Under the pieces are notes generated by a model. That model saw only the letters and a program-made list of their open reading frames with translations, did no database searches and was not told the origin of the DNA. Position numbers and translations under genes: made by a program. 64,000 bases of DNA from assembly GCA_015485495.1 (NCBI GenBank), contig WFTL01000172.1, positions 1-64,000 of the forward strand, written 5' to 3'. This stretch comes from Planctomycetaceae bacterium (GTDB lineage Bacteria; Planctomycetota; Planctomycetia; Planctomycetales; Planctomycetaceae). Of the stretch, positions 16,796 to 25,796 are shown one piece after another; the stretch's first letter is position 1; every line of letters begins with the position of its first letter.

Positions 16796-19700
16796 TCAGT
16801 CCGGCGGCTGGATGAGGGTCACTTCGCGCTGCGGGAACGGAATGGTGATGCCCTGTTCATTGAACGCCTGCAGAATCTGAGTGTGCAGTTCCGTAATGGT
16901 ACTCAGCCGGTTATTCAGGTCGGGCAGCCAGGCTCTCAGGACCAGATCCAGCGAGCTGTCTCCAAAATTTTCGAACGTGGCGATGGGAGCCGGATCGTCC
17001 ATCACATTCGGATGCTGTGCGGCGATATCCAGCATGATGCGGCGGGCCTGATCGGGATCGCACGCATAGCCGATTCCCACCGACAGGACGATGCGGTTCG
17101 TGGTATCGCTGAGTGTCCAGTTGAGCAGTTTGCCGGTGACCAGTTCCCGGTTCGGAACGATGTATTCCCGCCGATCCCAGTCGGTGATGGATGTGGCGCG
17201 GATCTGGATGCGGGAAACCACTCCGCTGATGCCGTCGATGGTCACCACGTCACCGATGCGAATCGGGCGTTCCACCAGAATGATGATGCCGGATACGAAG
17301 TTGGCGAACACTTCCTGGAGGCCGAAGCCCAGTCCCACGGACAGACCGGCCACCAGCCACTGCACCTGAGACCAGCGCAGTCCCAGCAGGTGGCTGCAGA
17401 TCATGACGCCGGCTGTCAGCACCGCGTACCGCACGACTGTTGTGATGGTGTACCGCAGCCCGCTGGTCAGCGACGTGCGCCGCTGCAGGATGACTTCCAG
17501 CAGTCCGGGAAGCTGGCGGACACCGATCCAGGCGGCCACCGTGACAAAGCCGACCAGCAGCAGACTGCCGACGGTGACCGGCCGTTTGTCCACGCGGACG
17601 GTCCAGCGGTCATCGGATTCCGGGGTGTCGGATTCCACGACATTCTGTTCTTCGACATACCACAGCGGCCGATCGGTCACGCCCCGCAGCGCCGGCAGGA
17701 CATCCGACCAGATGGCCCAGAGGCATCCGATCGCCAGCAGAACAGCCACATTGCGTACCAGCAGGCGTGCCTGCCGGCGATGGACCTGAAAGTCGTTTTC
17801 GTCGAGGACGACCGGTTCGAGAAGCGGCGCGGAGTCTCCATCGGCAGTGCCGTCCCGCTGGCGGGCTCGTTCCCGAGCCTGTTTCAGCCGCATCACACGG
17901 TGGCTGATCTGCAGGGCACGTTCCACCAGCGACCACACCAGAAGGACACCACTGCCGATGACCAGAGACCATCCGAGACGAACCCAGAGGGAAATGGCTG
18001 TGTGGTGGAACCCGGCGGCCGAACAGACGGCCAGAGCGACCGGGGCGGCGACCAGAAAGGCGGTCCACACGGCCCGGGTCCGTTTCAGGAACGGCGACGT
18101 GGCGGAAATCGTGGAGACGAACGGTCCGGAAAGCGGGTACAGCAGTCTCACCAGGAGAACGGTCGAACAGATCTGCAGGAAGATGAACAGGAAGCGTTCG
18201 GTGGAATCGGACACGTCCGGCAGATGCCGTGCCAGGAGAAACAGGAACAGCGGGGCACCCATCACCAGAATCACCAGCCGCAGCCAGCGCCTCAGACGCG
18301 TACACAGGAACGGATTCCATGCCAGGTGGTCGTGGGCCAGTCCCCCGGGACGCAGAACCTGGCGAAAGAAGTCCAGCCACAGCGCCACGGCTCCCAGTTC
18401 CATCAGCGTTCTGCCGAAGGCACGGACGACCGGATGCGGATACGTGTTCAGTGTGGATCCGACAAACAGCAGAACAAGGGGCCATTCAGCCGCCAGCCCG
18501 ACACTCAGCAGCAGCGCCCACCATGTCGGCTGCATGCGGATGCAGGTGCCGGCCCGCGCCAGAGTGCCCTGATGCAGCAGCCGCTGTCTGGCTCCCGCCT
18601 GCACGGCCAGCAGCAGGGCGACTGCCAGCAGGGCCGGAACGACAATGAACCAGACAGTGCGGGTCTGAAGAGGCCCGCCTTCCCGCAGGCCGCGGTCGAG
18701 ATCCTGGAGAAGGGTTTTCAGATCGGAAACGATGAGCCGCCCGTCGCGGATCTTCAAAGGCGGATGACTGCGCAGCCACAGCGCCTGCTCCTGAACGAAA
18801 CTGTTCCATTCGCGCACGAAATCGGCGGTTTCCAGTTCCACACCGTTGACGTCTCCGAGAACGCTTTCGAGCTGCCGGTTGTTTTTCTGGTATTCCCGCA
18901 GCAGAACCGGCAGGCTGCTGAGAATCTCCTCTTCAACCGATCCTGGTTCCGGAGACGTCCGGGCGGCCACATCGCGCCAGATTTCTTCGGACTCTTCGTA
19001 TTCGGAATACTGCATCTGCAGGGCGAGTGTCAGTTCGTCCAGTTCCGCGATGCGGGCCCGCAGATCGGCCGGTGACGGCAGCGAGTTTCCGAAATTCAGC
19101 AGTTCGCGACCGACCGTGCGTCCGGTGCCGAAACGGGTGACACGGGTCCGGATGCGCTGACTGCGGTTCTGAAGCCGCTGGAGCTGTTCACTGCGCTGCG
19201 TGAGAATGTCGCGCCACCGGGCGATGTCACGGGTGAGTCGTTCATTGTCTTCAGCCAGCTTCAGCCGCAGGCGCCCGAGTTCACGGATGCGGGCATCAGA
19301 AGTCTTCCGCAGATCGGATTCACTCAGCCGCGCCTGCCGAAGCTGTTCCTGAGACGCCTGCTGCTGCCGCCGTTCCAGTTCTTCGTGCAGGACCTGGAGC
19401 TGCTGCCGGAGAGTTCGGATCTGCTGCTGGATGCGGTCGACTGTCAGGTCCGGCAGATTGAGCGACTGGCGGGCTTCCAGATCAGCCAGTTGTGTCTGAA
19501 TGAGGTCTCGTTCGGCCACGGCGCGCAGGTGGTCGGCGATCGATTCGAGGCGATCGATCTGTTCCGCCGGCGATGCCGCAGCGGGCGTTTCTTTTGGGGA
19601 ATCGGCCGTTTCGCTGACCTTCTGTTCCAGACGGCGGAGCTGCTCCTGCCACTGGCGGCGTGTCTCCGCCACACGGTCACGCTGTTCGGCAGCCGCGGCC

Positions 19701-20167
19701 AGTTCCTGTTCGGCCGTGGTGATCTGAATGCGAAGTTCCGCGATGCGGGTTTCCAGTTCGGGAATGTCCAGCGACGACAGGTCGGGAAGCGGGGCGCGAT
19801 CAGAGTCCTGCTGCAGTTTCCGGACGGTGTCACGGAGCTGCTTCATCTGCTCCTGCAGAGCGGCGGTCTGATGCCGTGCTTCCGCGGCGCGGTCGATCTG
19901 ACCGCGGATCCCGCCGAGACGGGTTTCCAGAGACGATCGTTCGTCATCACTGAGATCGGCCGACTGCAGCCGTTCACCGACGGCCGACAGTTCGTCCTGG
20001 ACAGCACGCAGCAGGTCGGCCGGGCTTCCGGCCGGGGCTTCCAATGAGTCCGACGCCGAGGACGGGTCCCGGTTCTGGCCGCGGACAACGGAGATTCCGA
20101 CGAAGACGGACCAGAGAACGCAGGAAAACAGCAGGAAACGGGGCAGCGCGGATCGGTCTGGTTGCAT
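16796..20167 (-). CDS. Large MscS-type mechanosensitive channel (MscK/KefA-like)
   Basis: Protein of 1123 aa. A signal peptide (about 1-30, ending near VRGQN) is followed by a long, Gln/Arg/Glu-rich coiled-coil periplasmic region (about 40-500), as in MscK-type channels. Many transmembrane helices follow in the middle third, including LLVGFVTVAAWIGV. The conserved MscS pore and beta domain are in the last ~200 residues, with GLSVGLGFGLQEVFANFVSG and RPIRIGDVVTIDGISGVV. It should open under membrane tension to release solutes at hypo-osmotic shock. ATG 20167 was chosen because the signal peptide begins there; the frame extends 71 codons upstream without signal-like sequence. The protein is acidic at the end (FPQREVTLIQPPD). 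Confidence 0.92.
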   Translation of the reverse strand: MQPDRSALPRFLLFSCVLWSVFVGISVVRGQNRDPSSASDSLEAPAGSPADLLRAVQDELSAVGERLQSADLSDDERSSLETRLGGIRGQIDRAAEARHQTAALQEQMKQLRDTVRKLQQDSDRAPLPDLSSLDIPELETRIAELRIQITTAEQELAAAAEQRDRVAETRRQWQEQLRRLEQKVSETADSPKETPAAASPAEQIDRLESIADHLRAVAERDLIQTQLADLEARQSLNLPDLTVDRIQQQIRTLRQQLQVLHEELERRQQQASQEQLRQARLSESDLRKTSDARIRELGRLRLKLAEDNERLTRDIARWRDILTQRSEQLQRLQNRSQRIRTRVTRFGTGRTVGRELLNFGNSLPSPADLRARIAELDELTLALQMQYSEYEESEEIWRDVAARTSPEPGSVEEEILSSLPVLLREYQKNNRQLESVLGDVNGVELETADFVREWNSFVQEQALWLRSHPPLKIRDGRLIVSDLKTLLQDLDRGLREGGPLQTRTVWFIVVPALLAVALLLAVQAGARQRLLHQGTLARAGTCIRMQPTWWALLLSVGLAAEWPLVLLFVGSTLNTYPHPVVRAFGRTLMELGAVALWLDFFRQVLRPGGLAHDHLAWNPFLCTRLRRWLRLVILVMGAPLFLFLLARHLPDVSDSTERFLFIFLQICSTVLLVRLLYPLSGPFVSTISATSPFLKRTRAVWTAFLVAAPVALAVCSAAGFHHTAISLWVRLGWSLVIGSGVLLVWSLVERALQISHRVMRLKQARERARQRDGTADGDSAPLLEPVVLDENDFQVHRRQARLLVRNVAVLLAIGCLWAIWSDVLPALRGVTDRPLWYVEEQNVVESDTPESDDRWTVRVDKRPVTVGSLLLVGFVTVAAWIGVRQLPGLLEVILQRRTSLTSGLRYTITTVVRYAVLTAGVMICSHLLGLRWSQVQWLVAGLSVGLGFGLQEVFANFVSGIIILVERPIRIGDVVTIDGISGVVSRIQIRATSITDWDRREYIVPNRELVTGKLLNWTLSDTTNRIVLSVGIGYACDPDQARRIMLDIAAQHPNVMDDPAPIATFENFGDSSLDLVLRAWLPDLNNRLSTITELHTQILQAFNEQGITIPFPQREVTLIQPPD

Positions 20168-20579
20168 CGTCCGTCGTCTGAACCCGGGAATGGAATGAAA
20201 AGGCAGGCGTTGCAGGAGAAGTTGTAGCGGGACTGGCCGGGATTGCAAACGGGTCGGACAGCGAACGGACCGCCTGCCATCGCCGGACTCCCCCGGGACA
20301 CGGTCTGAGGCGGGCCGGAACGTGTGGAAACGGGAATTTCGAGGGGACTGCCGTCTGCCGAAGGGCCGGATTCTGGACACCGGGAGCAGAAACTTCCTGC
20401 CGTGGGGAACTTTTCGGAGGCTTCACGATGCTTCACAAAGCGTTAACAATCGGGATCTAGCATGCGGCGCGCAGACTGTCCTGCGGGTGTGTGCGGGAAA
20501 TCTCTGTTCGCTGACGGCCGGCAGCCGGCAGTCGGCACAAAACATGGGCACCGGAAAACGGGAAGGCATCGGAACAGGC
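20168..20579. other. Divergent intergenic region, mscS / pstS
   Basis: Between the channel gene (minus) and pstS (plus). It holds the candidate Pho box and pstS promoter at 20421-20463, listed separately. No further gene or strong promoter for the channel gene is evident. Confidence 0.5.
20421..20463 (+). promoter_or_regulatory. Candidate Pho box and pstS promoter
   Basis: Three similar hexamers occur about one helix turn apart: CTTCAC (20421), CTTCAC (20431) and GTTAAC (20442). A -10-like TAGCAT follows at 20458-20463. PhoB binds direct repeats of about 11-bp period that take the place of the -35 about ten bases before the -10, which fits this layout. The adjacent pst-pho genes support it. 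The planctomycete PhoB motif is not known to me, so this is a candidate only. Confidence 0.45.
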
Positions 20580-21542
20580 ATGATGAAAAGACTGAGCGGG
20601 AGCAGGCGCATCGAAGCGGTGTGGACGGCCGGACTGCTGGTGCTGCCGATGTTGCTGGCGGCAACCGGCTGTCGGGAGGGTTCTTCCGGCCACGCCGCGG
20701 GAACGATTTCGATTGACGGATCGAGCACCGTTTACCCGGTGACAGAAGCGGTTGCTGAAGAATTCGGCGCGGAGCATCCGGAGATCCGTGTGACGGTCGG
20801 GTTTTCGGGCACCGGCGGGGGCATGAAAAAATTCATCGCCGGAGACATCGACATGTGCGATGCATCGCGGCCGATGAAGGAATCGGAGGTCCAGGCCTGT
20901 GAACAGCAGGGGGTGGATTACATCCGTCTGGAGGTGGCCTTTGACGGGCTTGCCGTGGTGGTCAATCCGAAAAATGACTGGTGTGACAGCATGACGGTCG
21001 AACAGCTTCGGGAACTGTGGCGTCCGGAAAGTGCCGTGCGGCAGTGGAAGGATCTCAACGCCGACTGGCCGGCGGAAGACATCGTTCTGTATGGCCCGGG
21101 GACGGATTCCGGCACGTTCGATTCGTTCACGAAAGCCATTGTGGGTGAAGAAGGAGCCAGTCGAGCGGACTACACGGCCAGCGAAGACGACAATGTGCTG
21201 GTGACGGGCGTTCAGGAAGATCGCTGCGCGCTGGGGTATTTCGGCTACGCTTACTATGCGGAAAATCGGGACCGTCTGAAACTTGTGGCTGTCGACAACG
21301 GGAGCGGCCCGGTGGCTCCGTCCGAAGAAACCGTTCGCAACGGGACGTATGCTCCGCTGTCACGGCCGCTGTATCTGTATGTTCGCCGACCGGCGCTGTC
21401 TCGTCCGGAAGTCCGAATGTTTCTGGAGTTCTATCTGGACAACGTGGCTGCCCTGTGCCAGGAGGTCGGTTACGTGCCGGTTTCCGATCAGGTGGCTCAG
21501 GAAAATCGGCGGATCCTCGAAGAGGCGGCAGCCGGTTCCTGA
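20580..21542 (+). CDS. pstS: Phosphate ABC transporter substrate-binding lipoprotein
   Basis: High-affinity phosphate-binding protein of 320 aa. The N-terminus has a positive region, a hydrophobic segment and a lipobox ending AATGC, so it should be anchored to a membrane by a lipidated Cys. The phosphate-binding loop ISIDGSSTVYPV is followed by FSGTGGGMKKFIAGDIDMCDASRP and later YGPGTDSGTFDSF, all PstS hallmarks. Tandem ATGs at 20580 and 20583 are the likely start; the frame is open further upstream but the signal peptide fits here. It is the first gene of pstS-pstC-pstA-pstB-phoU-phoB. Confidence 0.95.
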   Translation: MMKRLSGSRRIEAVWTAGLLVLPMLLAATGCREGSSGHAAGTISIDGSSTVYPVTEAVAEEFGAEHPEIRVTVGFSGTGGGMKKFIAGDIDMCDASRPMKESEVQACEQQGVDYIRLEVAFDGLAVVVNPKNDWCDSMTVEQLRELWRPESAVRQWKDLNADWPAEDIVLYGPGTDSGTFDSFTKAIVGEEGASRADYTASEDDNVLVTGVQEDRCALGYFGYAYYAENRDRLKLVAVDNGSGPVAPSEETVRNGTYAPLSRPLYLYVRRPALSRPEVRMFLEFYLDNVAALCQEVGYVPVSDQVAQENRRILEEAAAGS

Positions 21543-21557
21543 ACGAAAGGCCGTGTC

Positions 21558-22514
21558 ATGAGTTCAGCATCTGCTGATCTCTCCGTATCCGGGTCGGGGC
21601 CTTCCGGTCCGTCTGCAGGGGCGCCGGCGTCCGGGCGCTGGCGTGGTCTGGAAGGTGGCATTCATCTGTTCCTTCTGGGCTGTGCCGCCGTTTCCGTCGT
21701 CACGACCGTGTCCATCGTGGTGATTCTGGCGGTCGAATCGGCCCGTTTTTTTCTCGACGTGTCCGTCGTCGAGTTTCTGACGGACACCCGCTGGACACCG
21801 CTGCTGAAACCGCAGCATTTCGGCATTCTTCCTCTGCTGTGCGGGACGATCCTGGTGGCTGTGGGGTCGATGTGCGTGTCCGTTCCGATCGGACTGGGGA
21901 CGGCCATCTTTCTCAGCGAATACGCTCCGGGGCGTCTGCGGGAAGTGATTCGGCCGGTTGTGGAGATTCTGGCCGGGATACCGTCCGTGGTGTACGGGTA
22001 TTTCGCGGTGGTGACCATTTCTCCTGTGGTGCGGTGGGTGTTTCCGGGAACAGGGGTGTTCAACGCGGCCAGTGCGTGCGTCGTGGTGGGAGTGATGACG
22101 CTGCCCATGATCATTTCGCTCAGTGAAGACGCGCTGCGGGCCGTGCCGCGTTCCCTGCGTCAGGGAGCCTACGCGCTGGGGGCGACCAAATATGAAGTGA
22201 CCGTCCAGGTGGTGGTTCCGGCGGCCATGTCGGGAATCGTGGCTTCGTTTCTTCTGGCGGTGTCCCGGGCGATCGGAGAAACCATGGCGGTGTCTCTGGC
22301 TGCCGGCAAGACTCCCCGGCTTACTCTGAATCCGCTGGAGAGCGTGCAGACGATGACATCGTATATCGTGCAGATCAGTCAGGGGGACACGCCGGCCGGG
22401 ACGCCGGAGTACCGCACGCTGTTTGCCGTGGGACTGGTGCTGTTCGTGATGACTCTGCTGATCAATCTGCTGGCTCAGTGGTTCCTCGGACGCGTGCGGG
22501 AGAAATACGAATGA
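21558..22514 (+). CDS. pstC: Phosphate ABC transporter permease PstC
   Basis: Inner-membrane permease of 318 aa with about six transmembrane helices. The first (GCAAVSVVTTVSIVVILAV) follows a Ser/Gly/Pro-rich cytoplasmic leader. The permease coupling loop EDALRAVPRSLRQGAYALGA and the nearby SRAIGETMAV segment are characteristic. It begins 15 bp after pstS and its stop overlaps the pstA start (ATGA), so the two permeases are translated together and form the transmembrane channel. Confidence 0.94.
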   Translation: MSSASADLSVSGSGPSGPSAGAPASGRWRGLEGGIHLFLLGCAAVSVVTTVSIVVILAVESARFFLDVSVVEFLTDTRWTPLLKPQHFGILPLLCGTILVAVGSMCVSVPIGLGTAIFLSEYAPGRLREVIRPVVEILAGIPSVVYGYFAVVTISPVVRWVFPGTGVFNAASACVVVGVMTLPMIISLSEDALRAVPRSLRQGAYALGATKYEVTVQVVVPAAMSGIVASFLLAVSRAIGETMAVSLAAGKTPRLTLNPLESVQTMTSYIVQISQGDTPAGTPEYRTLFAVGLVLFVMTLLINLLAQWFLGRVREKYE

Positions 22515-23386
22515 CGTCCACGACCGGTCAGCGGCGACGGCAGCGTATCCGCATCCTGTCGTTCGTCTTTTTCTCGGCCTGTCTGGCCGCTTCGATTGTG
22601 TGCGTCGGGATGCTGTTCGTGCTGCTGTGGAGTGTGATGCGGGACGGCGTGCACTGGCTGGACGCTGACTTTCTCACACGTTTTCCGTCGCGTTTTCCCG
22701 ACCGGGCCGGCATCCGTTCGGCTCTGTTCGGCAGTTTGTGGCTGACCGGGCTGACAGCCCTGTTCGCTCTTCCGATCGGCGTGGGAGCCGCGGTGTATCT
22801 GGAGGAATACGCGGGGAATTCCTGGTGGCGGCGGCTGATTCAGCTCAACATTTCCAACCTGGCGGGGGTTCCGTCGATCGTGTATGGAATTCTGGGGCTG
22901 GGGCTGTTCGTGCAGCAGATGGCTCTGGGACGCAGCGTGTTGTCCGGGGCACTGACACTGTCTCTGGTGGTTCTGCCGATCGTCATTCTGGCCACTCAGG
23001 AAGCACTGCGGGGCATTCCCGATTCCATTCGCCACGCGTCGTATGCTCTGGGAGCCACGCGCTGGCAGACGGTGTGGCACCAGGTGCTTCCGGCGGCCCT
23101 GCCGGGAATCATGACGGGCGTCATTCTGGCGCTGTCGCGGGCGATCGGTGAAGCGGCGCCTCTGGTGGCCGTGGGAGCGGTGGCGTTCGTTCGTTTCGTG
23201 CCGACCAGCCTGATGGATCCGTTTACGGCTTTGCCGATCCAGATTTTCGACTGGTCGGGCCGCCCGAAAGCGGAATTTCGGGAGATTGCAGCGGCGGCCA
23301 TCATTGTTCTTCTGGCGATGCTCATCACGATGAATACGATGGCCGTTTTCGTGAGGTATCGGTTCGGGCGGCGGATTCGCTGGTGA
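22511..23386 (+). CDS. pstA: Phosphate ABC transporter permease PstA
   Basis: Second permease of 291 aa with about six membrane segments. The coupling motif QEALRGIPDSIRHASYALGA and the SRAIGEAAPLVAVGA segment are typical of PstA. The ATG at 22511 overlaps the pstC stop. It pairs with PstC and is energised by PstB. Confidence 0.94.
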   Translation: MTSTTGQRRRQRIRILSFVFFSACLAASIVCVGMLFVLLWSVMRDGVHWLDADFLTRFPSRFPDRAGIRSALFGSLWLTGLTALFALPIGVGAAVYLEEYAGNSWWRRLIQLNISNLAGVPSIVYGILGLGLFVQQMALGRSVLSGALTLSLVVLPIVILATQEALRGIPDSIRHASYALGATRWQTVWHQVLPAALPGIMTGVILALSRAIGEAAPLVAVGAVAFVRFVPTSLMDPFTALPIQIFDWSGRPKAEFREIAAAAIIVLLAMLITMNTMAVFVRYRFGRRIRW

Positions 23387-23455
23387 TTGCGAGACAATCG
23401 GTCGGCCCGGGACGGTCCGGACGGATTCGTTTCAGAAATGTGAGTTTCAGAGCGG

Positions 23456-24334
23456 ATGAATTCAGGCGAACGACAGGGCGACGATTCTGTGGGAATTCCG
23501 GTGCCTTCGGTCCCGGACGGGGTCTCAGTCCGCCCATCGGGGCAGCCTGAGGACGAACACGACGCCGGGACGGAAATGCCGGCGGTCCGGATGAGCACAC
23601 GGAATCTGTGCGTGTACTACGGTGATGTTCAGGCTCTGGACCACATCAGCCTGGACGTGCCGAAAAACCGCGTCACGGCTCTGATCGGACCGTCGGGCTG
23701 CGGGAAGTCGACGTTCCTGAGATGTCTGAACCGCATGAACGACATGATCGACGATGTGCGGGTGACGGGAGACGTTCTGCTGGACGGGGAGGACATTTAC
23801 AGCCCGGGAACAGATGTGGTGCATCTGCGCAAGCGTGTGGGGATGGTGTTTCAGAAGTCCAACCCGTTTCCCAAATCGATTTTCGACAACGTGGCGTACG
23901 GTCCGCGGCTGTCGGGGGTCCGCGACCGTGGCGAACTGCTGGGACTTGTGGAACGGTCGCTGCGGCGATCGGCGCTGTGGGACGAAGTGAAAGACCGGCT
24001 GCACGAATCGGCGCTGCAGCTTTCCGGAGGTCAGCAGCAGCGTCTGTGCATCGCCCGGGCTCTGGCGACCCGTCCGGAAGTGCTGCTGATGGATGAACCG
24101 GCTTCAGCGCTGGATCCGGCGTCCACGGCGCGCATCGAAGACCTGATTTTCGAGCTGCGGGATTCCTACACGATCGTCATCGTGACTCACAACATGCAGC
24201 AGGCGGCCCGTGTGTCCGATCACACGGCCTTCTTTTACGAAGGACGGCTGATTGAAGCCGGTCCGACGAAACGTCTGTTCACGACTCCGGCGGAAAAACA
24301 GACGGAAGACTACATCACCGGCAGGTTCGGATAG
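23456..24334 (+). CDS. pstB: Phosphate ABC transporter ATP-binding protein
   Basis: ATPase of 292 aa. It shows Walker [10 protein letters not shown], signature LSGGQQQRL, Walker [13 protein letters not shown] and the H-loop VTHN. PstB usually has about 250 residues; here a polar extension of about 40 residues precedes the conserved start ([18 protein letters not shown]). An internal ATG at 23576 or 23591 could be the true start. It lies 69 bp after pstA. Confidence 0.94.
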   Translation: MNSGERQGDDSVGIPVPSVPDGVSVRPSGQPEDEHDAGTEMPAVRMSTRNLCVYYGDVQALDHISLDVPKNRVTALIGPSGCGKSTFLRCLNRMNDMIDDVRVTGDVLLDGEDIYSPGTDVVHLRKRVGMVFQKSNPFPKSIFDNVAYGPRLSGVRDRGELLGLVERSLRRSALWDEVKDRLHESALQLSGGQQQRLCIARALATRPEVLLMDEPASALDPASTARIEDLIFELRDSYTIVIVTHNMQQAARVSDHTAFFYEGRLIEAGPTKRLFTTPAEKQTEDYITGRFG

Positions 24335-24336
24335 AC

Positions 24337-25047
24337 ATGACCATTCACTTCGAACGGGATCTGGAATCTCTGGGGCACCAGGTGCTGGCTCAGTCAGCCC
24401 TCGTGGAAGAGATGATCCGGAAGGCCGGACGGGCGATTCGCAGCATGCGCCCGGAACTCATTTCAGAGATCATCGACGCGGAACTGCGCGTGGACGAAAA
24501 CGAAGTCCAGATCGAAGAACAGTGCCTGAAGATTCTGGCTCTGCACCAGCCGGTGGCCCGGGATCTGCGGCGGACGGCCATCATTCTGAAAATCAACAAC
24601 GATCTGGAACGGATGGCCGATCTGGCGGTGAACATGGCCGAACGGGCCCAGACGCTCGCTGAATTTCCGGAGATGGAGGTTCCGGAGGCTCTGGAATGCA
24701 TGATTCAGGTGACGGTGGAAATGGTCAAACAGGCCCTGGACGCTCTGGTGCAGCTGGATGTGTCTGCGGCCCGGGATGTCTGCCGACGTGACGATCAGGT
24801 GGATGATCTGAACCGGGAAGTGATCGGCGAGCTGGAAGACGTGATGAAGCAGCAGCCGGACCGGATTCGGGCGGCCCTGTCGCTGTTTTCCGCGTCGCGT
24901 CATGTGGAACGCATTGCCGATCATGCCACCAACATTGCAGAAGACGTTGTCTATCTGGTCGATGGCGACATCGCCCGGCACAAACATGATCTGAATCCCC
25001 GCGTTTCAGATGCCGCCGGGGCCGATTCCGCCACTGACGCGACGTGA
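24337..25047 (+). CDS. phoU: Phosphate signalling protein PhoU
   Basis: Helical protein of 236 aa built of two PhoU repeats, each carrying the family's acidic motif: DAELRVDENEVQIEEQCL and CRRDDQVDDLNREV. The preceding RRTAIILKINNDLERMADLA and the later ASRHVERIADHATNIAEDV are the conserved metal-site helices. PhoU represses phosphate signalling and limits Pst uptake when phosphate is plentiful. It begins two bases after pstB. Confidence 0.95.
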   Translation: MTIHFERDLESLGHQVLAQSALVEEMIRKAGRAIRSMRPELISEIIDAELRVDENEVQIEEQCLKILALHQPVARDLRRTAIILKINNDLERMADLAVNMAERAQTLAEFPEMEVPEALECMIQVTVEMVKQALDALVQLDVSAARDVCRRDDQVDDLNREVIGELEDVMKQQPDRIRAALSLFSASRHVERIADHATNIAEDVVYLVDGDIARHKHDLNPRVSDAAGADSATDAT

Positions 25048-25057
25048 GTGGAGCGCG

Positions 25058-25747
25058 GTGCCTGAAGTACTCATCATCGAAGACGACCGGGATCTGTCGG
25101 ATATTCTGGCCTACAACCTGAAACAGGCCGGGTATGAGGTGCGTGTGGCCTGTGACGGGCGGGACGGTCTGCATCAGGCCCGCTGTCGTCGGCCGGACGT
25201 GGTGATTCTCGATGTCATGCTGCCGGTGATCGACGGGCTGGAAGTCTGTCGACGCCTGCGGGCCGATCCGGCCCAGCGCGATGTGCCTGTCGTGATGCTG
25301 ACCGCCCGGTCGGAAGAACGAGATCACGTGGCCGGACTGGCCATTGGAGCGGACGATTATGTCACCAAGCCGTTCAGCGTCAGGATTCTTCTCGAACGGA
25401 TTCGTGCTCTGCTGCGGCGCCGACGCGAATCGGCCGAACCGGGGGATGTCCTGCAGAGTCAGGGGGTCGTTCTGGATCGGTGTCGGCACACGGTGACCGT
25501 GAATGGCACGTTCGTGGAACTGACGCGCAGCGAGTTCGCTCTGCTGGAAGTGCTGATTCGACAGCCGGGCCGGGCGTTCACTCGCGGAGAACTCATCGAT
25601 TCAGGACTCGGGGACGTGCTGGTTCTGGAACGAACGATCGACGTGCACATTCGGGCGATTCGCAGAAAACTGGGGCCGGCCGCGGCGCTGATTGAAACCG
25701 TGCGGGGTGTGGGGTACCGGTTTCGCGATCCGCGGCGATCCGGGTGA
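25058..25747 (+). CDS. phoB: OmpR/PhoB-type response regulator
   Basis: Regulator of 229 aa. The receiver domain (1-120) has the acidic pocket EDDRD, the phosphorylation site Asp52 (VILDVMLP), a conserved T/K pair (LTAR, TKPFS), and then a winged-helix DNA-binding domain (about 135-225) with ELTRSEFALLEVL and RTIDVHIRAIRRKLG. GTG 25058 follows GGAG closely and gives the right N-terminus; the open frame begins upstream inside phoU. Position after phoU makes it the likely phosphate regulator. No phoR sensor kinase follows: the next gene is a convergent ROK kinase. Confidence 0.85.
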   Translation: MPEVLIIEDDRDLSDILAYNLKQAGYEVRVACDGRDGLHQARCRRPDVVILDVMLPVIDGLEVCRRLRADPAQRDVPVVMLTARSEERDHVAGLAIGADDYVTKPFSVRILLERIRALLRRRRESAEPGDVLQSQGVVLDRCRHTVTVNGTFVELTRSEFALLEVLIRQPGRAFTRGELIDSGLGDVLVLERTIDVHIRAIRRKLGPAAALIETVRGVGYRFRDPRRSG

Positions 25748-25796
25748 AGTGCGGTCCGTCCGGAAAAGCGGCGGCAGATGTCAGACGCACGATTGT

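Noticed and set aside
16130-19075. 981-codon plus-strand open frame opposite the mechanosensitive channel gene
   Set aside because: It is antisense to a clear MscS-type gene, and its Gln/Arg/Pro/His-rich translation is the shadow of a high-GC codon pattern. No domain or ribosome binding site was seen.
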